NCBI GenBank assembly: GCA_900318245.1
Contig: ONJT01000023.1
Location: forward strand, 1-33,769
Direction: 5' to 3'
DNA: 33,769 nucleotides
Source of the DNA: an uncultured Bacteroidales bacterium
Lineage (GTDB): Bacteria; Bacteroidota; Bacteroidia; Bacteroidales; Paludibacteraceae
Positions 1 to 6,865 of this stretch are shown piece by piece (positions within the stretch are counted from its first letter, which is position 1; every line of letters begins with the position of its first letter). Under the pieces are notes generated by a model. That model saw only the letters and a program-made list of their open reading frames with translations. It was not told the DNA's origin and did not search any database. A program made the position numbers and the translations under genes.

Positions 1-224
1 TCAAACTCATCGAGCGTATATAGCCCTTGTTCTTGGAGCTTCTCGCGGCATATATACTCGCAATAATCTTTATGAGCGGGCTTTTCTTCCTGTACAGGCT
101 CAATGTCATTCGCCTCGCAGGCTTGAAGAACAGAAGCGAGATCTCGTCCACGGGCGTCGATATTATACTCGCGGCTATTATCATGATAAACAACTTTAGA
201 ATTAAAGAAATTAGGACGGCTCAT
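1..224 (-). CDS. Unknown protein, N-terminal part (runs off the left edge)
   Basis: Open reading frame of 74 complete codons that continues past base 1. It starts at ATG 224-222; an in-frame stop lies three codons upstream, so no earlier start is possible. The protein begins MSRPNFFNSKVVYHDNSREY and goes on with NIDARGRDLASVLQ and a Cys-containing, Glu/Lys-rich stretch. Base and codon use look coding. I do not recognise the family and assign no function. Its beta-like start V-x-Y-x-D-N-S-x-x-Y-x-I resembles the last residues of the restriction-methyltransferase encoded at 1670-4921 on the same strand. The start codon lies only about ten bases after the T-run of a terminator-like hairpin (235-302), with a promoter at 433-463, so expression could be controlled by premature termination. 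Confidence 0.55.
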   Translation of the reverse strand, partial: MSRPNFFNSKVVYHDNSREYNIDARGRDLASVLQACEANDIEPVQEEKPAHKDYCEYICREKLQEQGLYTLDEF

Positions 225-234
225 AATGCTTCAT

Positions 235-302
235 AAAAAAAGCACGAGTGAACGGGGCGAGAAGTGAATTCGGCGTTCATCAACAAACCCCGCTCACCGT
301 GC
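235..302 (-). terminator. Terminator-like hairpin in the leader of the 1-224 gene
   Basis: On the minus strand the arm at 302-288 pairs with 257-242 (about 15 bp with one bulge and one wobble), followed by seven T (241-235). It either ends a roughly 190-nt transcript from the promoter at 433-463 or acts as an attenuator for the gene starting at 224. Confidence 0.6.
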
Positions 303-432
303 CAAAACACGATTAGCAGGGCACATGCTCTTTGTTGATAACTTTGCCGAATTTCTTCTCGAAGAATATGCCTTGCGCTATTACGCTACAAAATATTTTC
401 TCCGTTTTTATGTCTTGGAGCCTAAGACGCCG

Positions 433-463
433 CAAAAGTACTGCTTTTTTGCGACATATGCAA
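433..463 (-). promoter_or_regulatory. Bacteroidota-type promoter
   Basis: Minus strand TTG (463-461), 20 bases, then TACTTTTG (440-433). The upstream element is extended to TTTGCATATGT. It points toward the terminator-like leader and the gene at 1-224. Confidence 0.65.
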
Positions 464-492
464 ATAAAAGAGGTTTTTTTTATAAAAAATGT

Positions 493-615
493 CCGAATAG
501 CATTCGGACGGAATAGACAAAATAGATCAAGATATCCGAATAGCATTCGGACGGAATAGACAAAATAAATCAAGATATCCGAATAGCATTCGGACGGAAT
601 AGACAAAATAAATCA
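493..615 (-). repeat. Three tandem 43-bp REP-like palindromic units
   Basis: Units begin at 493, 536 and 579; the third is cut short at 615. They are almost identical. Each holds the hairpin CCGAAT-AGC-ATTCGG followed by GGAATAGACAAAATA on the plus strand. The last bases overlap the stop codon of the RAYT transposase gene (613-615). The array lies directly downstream of that gene, and a related copy lies inside it, so these are the likely targets of the transposase. Confidence 0.85.
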
Positions 616-1608
616 GAGGCGGGATATTTCCTCTGCCATCGCGTTGAGCGCGACGCAGTCAGCGCGGGAGACGTGCTTCTTATTGGGGTCATACTCCCAA
701 GGGCTGAGGATGAGGACGCGCCCTGCGGCGACGGCGTCAAAGAGGCCTGCCGAAGGTTTGTAATAATCGCGGAAGCCGTTATCGGCGAGGAGGATAACGG
801 GGCGTTCCTCCGCAAGGAGGACGGTCAACACCTCTTTCTCCTTATCCGAGATAAAAGGCGAGACCATAACGGTGCCTTCTCGGGCGGCGAGCACACAGCC
901 GTTCATGTAGTCGCGGAGGGGCTGGTCGTTGCCATGTGCCGCTTCTTCCAGCATTGTGCGACGAACATGGACGGGCGCGTAGCGAGCCGCTTGCAGGAGA
1001 GCGATATTGCCCACTGCGGCGTAGGTGCGGTTAGCTATCTCGATGCCTTCTTGCACGCGGAAATAGCCGGGTTTGAGACGTTTCGTGGCGAGACGTTGCG
1101 GGTTCATCTTGACGTACTGCATCATAGCATCCAGTTGCCCGCGGCGAGACATGGTGCGGATAAAGGGGAATTCGGAGAAGACAGGTGAAAGGCTTTGTTT
1201 ATTATCCCTATTTTGTTTGTTTTCCCGAATGGCATTCGGGCTAATTGACAAAATATTATTATATTCGCGGCCGACTTTCTTGGCAGCTTGCCAAAAGCCG
1301 CGAATGACAGATTTGATACTATACGGCATCTCCTGCTGTACGTATAGGATAAAATGCACATGATCCGGCATGAGGCAATATTGCAGCAGGCGAATTTGAG
1401 GGCGATAATTGGGGATAGAACCGATTATATAAACGATCTCTTTACCGAAATCCGTCCGCTCGACGAAAGCTTGCGTAGGATCGTTATCCGGGACAACAAG
1501 GGAGCCCAACAATGGCTCACGGGAAGGGATGGTTAACGTCACATGGTAGATACCCACGCCTTTCCATGCCGTTTCCGGTTCTTGCCAATGCCACTTGTCG
1601 CTTGTCAT
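613..1608 (-). CDS. REP-associated tyrosine transposase (IS200-like Y1) with extra C-terminal domain
   Basis: 331 residues, start at 1608. The first 200 residues match the Y1_Tnp/RAYT family: GIYHVTLTIPSREPL near the start, the metal-binding HUH motif PDHVHF (His83, His85) and a candidate nucleophile Tyr165 in QYVKMNP. Such proteins nick single-stranded palindromes and are domesticated or mobile partners of REP repeats. Residues about 236-330 form an additional domain with GTVMVSPFIS, NGF, a KP step, GRVLILSPW and SRADCVALN; this pattern resembles Rossmann-like SLOG/DprA proteins, which I infer from motif order only. Residues 124-128 (PNAIR) are encoded by an in-frame copy of the REP palindrome. 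A promoter lies at 1631-1661. Tandem REP units overlap the stop codon. The transposase call is firm; the C-terminal domain call is tentative. Confidence 0.85.
   Translation of the reverse strand: MTSDKWHWQEPETAWKGVGIYHVTLTIPSREPLLGSLVVPDNDPTQAFVERTDFGKEIVYIIGSIPNYRPQIRLLQYCLMPDHVHFILYVQQEMPYSIKSVIRGFWQAAKKVGREYNNILSISPNAIRENKQNRDNKQSLSPVFSEFPFIRTMSRRGQLDAMMQYVKMNPQRLATKRLKPGYFRVQEGIEIANRTYAAVGNIALLQAARYAPVHVRRTMLEEAAHGNDQPLRDYMNGCVLAAREGTVMVSPFISDKEKEVLTVLLAEERPVILLADNGFRDYYKPSAGLFDAVAAGRVLILSPWEYDPNKKHVSRADCVALNAMAEEISRL
1224..1254 (-). repeat. REP-like palindrome inside the transposase gene
   Basis: CCCGAAT-GGC-ATTCGGG, followed on the plus strand by an A/T-rich tail with GACAAAATA. It matches the tandem units at 493-615 in hairpin, tail and orientation. 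It is read in frame as PNAIR within a linker of the transposase. Confidence 0.7.
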
Positions 1609-1612
1609 ATAA

Positions 1613-1628
1613 GGAATGCTAATTCGGG
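1613..1628. repeat. Degenerate REP-like copy upstream of the transposase
   Basis: GGAATGCTAATTCGGG on the plus strand is the REP palindrome with one extra base and one changed end. It lies between the -7 element and the start codon of the transposase, so it would form part of its leader. Confidence 0.45.
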
Positions 1629-1630
1629 TA

Positions 1631-1661
1631 CAAAATTAGTACTTTTTCCGAATATATGCAA
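1631..1661 (-). promoter_or_regulatory. Promoter of the RAYT transposase
   Basis: Minus strand TTG (1661-1659), 20 bases, TAATTTTG (1638-1631). The upstream box is TTGCATATAT. The start codon is at 1608. Confidence 0.65.
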
Positions 1662-1669
1662 GCGAAAAG

Positions 1670-4600
1670 TTATTTTTTTATCGTGTAGTTCTTACTATTG
1701 TCGTTGTAAGTCACGTTTCCTCCGATAAAATTGACGACGGACGCACCTTGAGCGGTCTTTTCTTGAAGTTGGTGCTCTAATTCAGCGACTTTGTTTTTAT
1801 ACTCCTCTAACTGAGCAGCAGGGTCATCAATAGTTTTCATTATGCGGGCGGTCTCCATCAGTACGGCTATTATCTTGCGATAATGCTCCACATCGTCGTA
1901 CTCCAGTCTACGTCCTTTGCGGTCCTTGAGCCATTTTTGTGCAGGCTGATATCCACCGATATAGAACTCCCATGCTTCCGTGGGAATGCCTTCAAAGCAT
2001 TGCTCGTCATTGATCCACACATTTCCGGAATAGCCGTCGTCCTTGTTCCATTCCCAGCGCAGGTAGTCCACCATCATAGAGCCTTGTTGCTCAAAGCGAA
2101 CGGGCGATTCGGGGACGTTGTGCATAAGGTGGAGTTCGCGGAGAGCGTTACCACAGGAACGGAAATGCTCGAACTCATCGGCATTCTTCGGGTACGGAAT
2201 ACGCGGGAAGTCCACCTTCAGAAACTCCTTGTACTTCTCGCGATAGGCAGGAGAATGGAGGACACCGTAGATATAATCAAAGATGTCTTCGGGAGAGGTC
2301 TCGTGTTTGATAAAATCGTTGATTTTAGCCCAAATTGATTCGTCTAAGTTGGGGCGGCGTTCGGACTCGAAAGAGCCATCTTCGGGATAGAGATATAGGG
2401 GGAAGACGGAGGTAATCTCGGATGTCTTATTAGAAACATAACTTGACTCTATTATGCCTTCCGATATAAAAACATGTTGATATGTATCTCCAACTCTGAC
2501 TTGCTTACACAATGATAGTCCAATATTTGTGTGGCCCACAAAATGTCGCATTACTTTACATACGGGCCATCCCATAAAGCCTCGAGATTGTCCTGTATAG
2601 TATAAATATCTCTTGTCGAATAAACGATAGTTTATGGGAGCTACAAGCTCCCGTCTCATCCCACTTGAAATAATATCGTCTTTTGCCCATTGGTATCTCC
2701 AATCACGTACGTCTTCTGGTAAGTGATACTTTTGGTAAAATTCAGATTTTTCTAGATTAACAATATCACAAGCAGCAGTATAAGCATCGTCTATTTTACG
2801 ATGAATACATAATTCATCACGCTTAGTTACTATGCCTGTTCCATTTAATTTCATTAATTCATTTATAGAGAAGCCTTCATTATATATATTCTCTCCGTCA
2901 ACATCTTTAGGAGCGAAGAAGTAATACGGTGTTGTTAATGAGAGTCTTTGAAATGGAAATGAGGTTAAGTCGTTGATAGACAAACATTCATACTTGCTTT
3001 TACGAAGACCTAACAAATCTGTATAATATACTTCCGCTAATTCTCCTTTTTTCTTTTGACCGGTTTTGATGAAGATATTTATAGAGGTACCCACCATGAT
3101 ATCAAAGACATTTTCATCTTTTGAACCATCCGGTGCCGTCTCTTTCTTTTTACTATTACCATGCAAATTGATGATATATATTTTATCAAAACTCTGCAAT
3201 AGATGCCACCTCATTCCTCGGAAAGTAGGATTGTCAAGGAAACCATTGTTGCAGATATACGCCAAAACGCCTTCGTTATTGCGATCTACGTAGTACTGCC
3301 CTAAACGGATAAATTTGCAGTAGTCATCGTTGATCCACTTGGAGTTCTTTTCCTGCAGAGGTTGAATGCCACCTGGCTCTTTCTTATAATCCTCCATGAG
3401 TTTCATGATCCACTCGCCCTTGTTTTGGCTTTCGCCCGAGTAAGGTGGGTTGCCCATAACAATCATTACGGGGGCTTCTTTTTTAATATTAGAGGCGGCA
3501 TTTGCTTCTTCAGCCAAATATAGGCCAAAGAGTGTGTTGGCATCCGGGTTCGCTTCTTCGAGAGAGTTCGTAAGGTAAACGCGAAGGCGTTGCTGAGATG
3601 GGATACCTATTTCCATGTCCAGTTTAAGATGGGCAATTGTATAAGGAGCCATCATCAACTCAAAGCCGTGCAAACGGGGTAATAGGTGTTCCGGCACATA
3701 ACTATCCCATGCACCCAGTTGACCACCTAAGTCACGCTTGATTTGTCGAACGGTCTCGGCTAAGAAAGTACCAGTACCCGTGGCAGGATCAAGGACTTGT
3801 ACGCGATGCTTGAGTACCTTCTCTTTGCGGTGTTTGAGGTCTTGCTCTATCTCGTGCTCTACTTCTACCTTAGAGGTGTCAGCAAGTCCCATCGGAAGGT
3901 TAAACTCCGAGCGCAGGATGTCATCCACCGCGCGAACGATGAATTCCACTACGGGCTGAGGGGTATAGTACACACCGCACTGCTTCTTGGCAGCTGGGTC
4001 ATATTGGAACAAGAAATCCTCATAGAAATGGAGCATGGGATCTGTCTGCTGGGTGCTTTTACCAAAGCCCTGCATGATTTTCTCCATATCGGTCGCTGCA
4101 AACGCGGAAACAAGATCGTCCACTATCCATGCTATTCGTTCATCCAAGTCATAACCAGCTATTTGCTGGAATATCTTGCGCAGGAAAGGATTCGACTTAG
4201 GGATGAGGTTAGCAGCTTCTGCACGGGTGAAATCGTCCGGAGTGTTATCGTGTAGGCGCGCGGCAAACATGCCGTACGCGATAGTTTGCGCATAGATATC
4301 CGCAAACGTTTTTGGGGTTATATCATGGATAAGCACCTGACGGAAAGCATCCATATAACTGGTGAGTTCCGTCTTATTGTCGCCATCTTGAATAAGTGCT
4401 TTTTCGATGATATCGCGCAGCAAGCGCGCCTTACCTGCCATTATCTGAGCGAGTTTGCTCGCGGATGTAATGCGCTGCACTTGTGCATCGCGTATATGCT
4501 CCATAAGACCGATAAAACGGTCAGGCTCAGAGAGACGAATCTTATTGCCTTGTATCTCTGCGAGACGCACTGACTGCACCCACTCGCCGTGTTCGTAGAG

Positions 4601-4921
4601 GTGGAAATCGAGGTAGTCGGTAAAGATGATGGTGTCCAGCGAAGCCTTGTAGCGATCAAACTGCTCTTTGTTTTTCTTGCGGCCATCCAGGTCCCCGTCT
4701 TCGAGATCTTTCGCCTCAACATAAGCGACCGCGAGATTTTGACGCAGGATAGTCATATCCGGCGCACCGCAGTCAATGTGACTTTGCTCGTTTACTACTT
4801 TATATTTTGTACATTCTTCAATGAGTTGCTTCAACGCAGGACGAAAAGAATGTTCCGTTGTGATGCCAGTTTGAAATTGGCGGTTAAGGTCTTGAATGTA
4901 AGCCTTTATCGGATCTATCAT
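1670..4921 (-). CDS. Single-chain restriction endonuclease-adenine methyltransferase (type IIG/ISP-like)
   Basis: 1083 residues. The N-terminus carries a PD-(D/E)xK nuclease signature: PD at 54-55 and EAK at 69-71. A methyltransferase core follows: GVYYTPQPVVEFIV (316-329, motif X region), the AdoMet site DPATGTGTF (378-386) and the catalytic NPPY (491-494), which implies N6-adenine methylation. The remainder, about residues 600-1000, is the likely target-recognition part. No helicase block is present, so it is shorter than classical type ISP enzymes (about 1600 aa) and nearer to type IIG. The DNA for residues about 617-834 (2420-3070) is clearly AT-richer than the rest, as expected if the recognition region was exchanged. 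The C-terminus has a short coiled-coil-like stretch and the tail VTYNDNSKNYTIKK. A small reading frame and a promoter with an overlapping palindrome lie directly upstream. The specificity cannot be read from the sequence. Confidence 0.88.
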   Translation of the reverse strand: MIDPIKAYIQDLNRQFQTGITTEHSFRPALKQLIEECTKYKVVNEQSHIDCGAPDMTILRQNLAVAYVEAKDLEDGDLDGRKKNKEQFDRYKASLDTIIFTDYLDFHLYEHGEWVQSVRLAEIQGNKIRLSEPDRFIGLMEHIRDAQVQRITSASKLAQIMAGKARLLRDIIEKALIQDGDNKTELTSYMDAFRQVLIHDITPKTFADIYAQTIAYGMFAARLHDNTPDDFTRAEAANLIPKSNPFLRKIFQQIAGYDLDERIAWIVDDLVSAFAATDMEKIMQGFGKSTQQTDPMLHFYEDFLFQYDPAAKKQCGVYYTPQPVVEFIVRAVDDILRSEFNLPMGLADTSKVEVEHEIEQDLKHRKEKVLKHRVQVLDPATGTGTFLAETVRQIKRDLGGQLGAWDSYVPEHLLPRLHGFELMMAPYTIAHLKLDMEIGIPSQQRLRVYLTNSLEEANPDANTLFGLYLAEEANAASNIKKEAPVMIVMGNPPYSGESQNKGEWIMKLMEDYKKEPGGIQPLQEKNSKWINDDYCKFIRLGQYYVDRNNEGVLAYICNNGFLDNPTFRGMRWHLLQSFDKIYIINLHGNSKKKETAPDGSKDENVFDIMVGTSINIFIKTGQKKKGELAEVYYTDLLGLRKSKYECLSINDLTSFPFQRLSLTTPYYFFAPKDVDGENIYNEGFSINELMKLNGTGIVTKRDELCIHRKIDDAYTAACDIVNLEKSEFYQKYHLPEDVRDWRYQWAKDDIISSGMRRELVAPINYRLFDKRYLYYTGQSRGFMGWPVCKVMRHFVGHTNIGLSLCKQVRVGDTYQHVFISEGIIESSYVSNKTSEITSVFPLYLYPEDGSFESERRPNLDESIWAKINDFIKHETSPEDIFDYIYGVLHSPAYREKYKEFLKVDFPRIPYPKNADEFEHFRSCGNALRELHLMHNVPESPVRFEQQGSMMVDYLRWEWNKDDGYSGNVWINDEQCFEGIPTEAWEFYIGGYQPAQKWLKDRKGRRLEYDDVEHYRKIIAVLMETARIMKTIDDPAAQLEEYKNKVAELEHQLQEKTAQGASVVNFIGGNVTYNDNSKNYTIKK

Positions 4922-4925
4922 GGCA

Positions 4926-5069
4926 TCAGCGGTTTAGGGTTGGTAAACTATGATGCCATGCACCGTTCTTGTGCAGGAAGAATAATCCTAAGAATGCAAG
5001 CGAGACGTGCTTTGCGACATTTCCCTTACTGGGGGGGGTAAAATTGAACATTTGATTTTGTGTTGTCAT
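4926..5069 (-). CDS. Possible 47-residue leader protein ahead of the restriction-modification gene
   Basis: ATG at 5069 lies about 15 bases after the probable transcription start, and the TGA at 4926-4928 ends four bases before the restriction-methyltransferase ATG. The product starts MTTQNQMFNFTPPSKG and contains a hydrophobic stretch, SLAFLGLFFL. I know no family. Position argues for a translated leader coupled to the enzyme gene; composition is not strongly coding. A run of eight G on the plus strand (5031-5038) falls within it and could make its frame variable. It may not be a gene at all. Confidence 0.35.
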   Translation of the reverse strand: MTTQNQMFNFTPPSKGNVAKHVSLAFLGLFFLHKNGAWHHSLPTLNR

Positions 5070-5078
5070 AGTGTCAAA

Positions 5079-5098
5079 ACCTTTGCGGGTGCAAAGGT
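5079..5098. promoter_or_regulatory. Perfect inverted repeat over the restriction-modification promoter
   Basis: ACCTTTGC-GGGT-GCAAAGGT: 8-bp arms and a 4-base spacer. It covers the -7 element (5092-5099) and the probable transcription start. It looks like an operator, or arose by mirroring the -7 box. Confidence 0.45.
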
Positions 5099-5122
5099 AC
5101 GGAAAAAAAATAACATACACAA
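5092..5122 (-). promoter_or_regulatory. Promoter of the restriction-modification unit
   Basis: Minus strand TTG (5122-5120), 20 bases, TACCTTTG (5099-5092). The leader to the 47-codon frame is very short. Confidence 0.7.
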
Positions 5123-5130
5123 GGAAAAAG

Positions 5131-5154
5131 AAAAAAAATCGGCATGCAATGCCG
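5131..5154 (-). terminator. Orphan minus-strand terminator
   Basis: Hairpin CGGCAT-GCA-ATGCCG (5140-5154) followed on the minus strand by eight T (5138-5131). No minus-strand gene is visible upstream of it. It would insulate the restriction-modification promoter from antisense reading out of the glyA region. Confidence 0.5.
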
Positions 5155-5454
5155 GATCAATGGACGAAACTCCCCTAAACAAAGAAGAAACAAAAAAAAG
5201 TAAGGAAAAACGCGCGGGCGCTTGCATATTTGCAATTTTTGTAGTACTTCGGCACGCCCCTTCCCTTCGGGTGGGTTCCCTCCGAAATTACGTTCGCGTC
5301 TTGCGGTGCATATGCAAGGTAGAGCGATAAATTTTAGCAGGGCTGTGCCCTATGTTCCGTGCCCGTTCCCTCCGTGTGCAAGCCCCCGAGTGCGCAACCA
5401 TACCCGTAACAATAGAATAAAATTCTATTTTGCCAAAATTTTTCGCTCTAACTC
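5155..5454. other. Gene-free stretch upstream of glyA
   Basis: No convincing reading frame or RNA gene is seen in these 300 bases. They hold a promoter-like segment at 5222-5252 that resembles the glyA promoter, another GCATATGC motif near 5308, and low-complexity A-rich sequence at the left end. Confidence 0.4.
5222..5252 (+). promoter_or_regulatory. Decayed duplicate of the glyA promoter
   Basis: TTGCATATTTGCAATTTTTG and the following GTAGTAC match the glyA promoter with one change, and the spacing is the same. The -7 box here is TACTTCGG rather than TACCTTTG, so it is probably inactive. Confidence 0.4.
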
Positions 5455-5485
5455 TTGCATATGTGCAATTTTTGTAGTACCTTTG
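5455..5485 (+). promoter_or_regulatory. glyA promoter
   Basis: TTG (5455-5457), 20 bases, TACCTTTG (5478-5485). The upstream box is extended to TTGCATATGTGCAA. The start codon is at 5514. Confidence 0.75.
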
Positions 5486-5513
5486 CCTCGCAAAATTGAT
5501 AAATCATTTTACT

Positions 5514-6794
5514 ATGAATCGTGACACAGAGATTTTTGACGTCATCCGCCGGGAGCGGGAGCGTCAGACCAAAGGTATCGAACTGATCGCCAGTGAGAAC
5601 TTCGTGAGTGACCAGGTGATGGAGGCAATGGGCAGCGTGCTGACCAACAAGTACGCCGAGGGCTATCCCGGTCACCGCTACTACGGCGGGTGCGAGGTAG
5701 TGGACATCGCGGAGGATATCGCCCGCGACCGTCTCAAACGCCTCTATGACGCCGAGTACGTGAACGTACAGCCGCACAGCGGTGCGCAAGCGAACATGGC
5801 GGTATTCATGGCGTGCCTGAAAGCCGGCGACACCTTCATGGGACTCAACCTCAGTCATGGCGGTCACCTCAGCCACGGTTCGGCCGTGAACTTCTCGGGC
5901 CTTATGTTCAACGCTATCGGCTACGACCTGGACGAAGCGACGGGTCGCGTGAACTACGACGACCTGGAGCTCAAAGCCCGCACGCATAAGCCGAAGCTGA
6001 TCATCGCCGGCGCGAGTGCGTACAGCCGCGAATGGGACTACGCCCGTATCCGCCGCGTAGCCGATGAGATAGGCGCGATATTCATGGTCGACATGGCCCA
6101 CCCCGCCGGCCTGATCGCAGCCGGTCTGCTGGACAACCCGCTGAAGTACGCGCATATCGTGACCTCGACGACCCATAAGACCCTGCGCGGTCCGCGCGGA
6201 GGTATCATCCTCATGGGCAAGGACTTCGACAATCCTTGGGGCAAGACCACGCCGAAAGGTGAGATCAAGAAGATGAGTGCGCTGCTCGACTCCGCCGTTT
6301 TCCCGGGCACGCAGGGCGGTCCGCTCGAGCACGTGATAGCCGCCAAAGCGGTGGCCTTCGGCGAAGCGCTGAGTCCGGAGTTCAAGACCTATCAGCAGCA
6401 AGTGAAGCGCAATGCCTCCGTGATGGCCCAGGCCTTCATCGACAAGGGCTATAAGGTGATCTCCGGCGGTACGGATAACCACTCGATGCTCATCGACCTG
6501 CGCACGAAATTCCCGGACCTGACGGGTAAGGTAGCGGAGCAAGCGCTCGTGAGCGCCGACATCACGACGAACAAGAACATGGTGCCGTTCGACAGCCGCT
6601 CGGCCTTCCAGACCTCCGGTCTGCGCTTCGGTACACCGGCTATCACCACCCGCGGTCTGAAAGAAGACCGGATGCCGTGGATAGTGGACCTCATCGACCG
6701 CGTGCTACTCGACCCGACCAGCGAAGCGGTCATCGCCGCGGTACGCGAAGAAGTGAACCGCGAGATGACGAAACATCCGCTGTTTGCATGGTAA
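5514..6794 (+). CDS. glyA: Serine hydroxymethyltransferase
   Basis: 426 residues, the usual bacterial length. This PLP enzyme interconverts serine plus tetrahydrofolate with glycine plus 5,10-methylenetetrahydrofolate, the main entry of one-carbon units. Visible signatures are [11 protein letters not shown] (20-30), [10 protein letters not shown] (50-59), [10 protein letters not shown] (191-200, with the PLP-contacting Asp and His) and the Schiff-base Lys222 in [15 protein letters not shown] place the start at MNRDTEIF rather than six codons upstream because family members begin there and the promoter is close. It is monocistronic: a heptad array follows the stop codon, then a bidirectional hairpin shared with the convergent AraC-type gene. 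Confidence 0.98.
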   Translation: MNRDTEIFDVIRRERERQTKGIELIASENFVSDQVMEAMGSVLTNKYAEGYPGHRYYGGCEVVDIAEDIARDRLKRLYDAEYVNVQPHSGAQANMAVFMACLKAGDTFMGLNLSHGGHLSHGSAVNFSGLMFNAIGYDLDEATGRVNYDDLELKARTHKPKLIIAGASAYSREWDYARIRRVADEIGAIFMVDMAHPAGLIAAGLLDNPLKYAHIVTSTTHKTLRGPRGGIILMGKDFDNPWGKTTPKGEIKKMSALLDSAVFPGTQGGPLEHVIAAKAVAFGEALSPEFKTYQQQVKRNASVMAQAFIDKGYKVISGGTDNHSMLIDLRTKFPDLTGKVAEQALVSADITTNKNMVPFDSRSAFQTSGLRFGTPAITTRGLKEDRMPWIVDLIDRVLLDPTSEAVIAAVREEVNREMTKHPLFAW

Positions 6795-6828
6795 GGTGAA
6801 AGGTGAAAGGTGAAAGGTGAAAGGTGAA
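6794..6828 (+). repeat. Heptad array AGGTGAA x5
   Basis: Five perfect tandem copies directly after the glyA stop codon; the first copy begins with its last base. There is no C on the plus strand. Confidence 0.95.
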
Positions 6829-6834
6829 AAAAAT

Positions 6835-6865
6835 AATCCTCCGCGAGTTGCGGAGGATTTATTTT
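6835..6865. terminator. Bidirectional terminator between glyA and the AraC-type gene
   Basis: A perfect 10-bp stem (6835-6844 with 6850-6859) and a 5-base loop, with T-rich sequence to the right and A-rich sequence to the left. It serves both convergent genes. Confidence 0.85.

Noticed and set aside
27-236. 69-codon plus-strand frame at the left edge
   Set aside because: The minus-strand frame over the same bases looks better as coding sequence and has a promoter.
233-430. 6S RNA in the minus-strand leader
   Set aside because: The length fits, but the 5' and 3' ends do not pair to close a long stem; the 3' part folds on itself as a terminator.
313-606. 97-codon minus-strand frame through the REP units
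   Set aside because: Most of it translates repeat sequence and crosses a promoter. Only the last 30 codons look coding and they have no start codon.
493-615. CRISPR-like array
   Set aside because: The units are tandem copies without differing spacers and contain a transposase-type palindrome; there are no cas genes nearby.
5448-6542. 364-codon open frame antisense to glyA
   Set aside because: A shadow of the GC-rich glyA codons; it crosses the glyA promoter.
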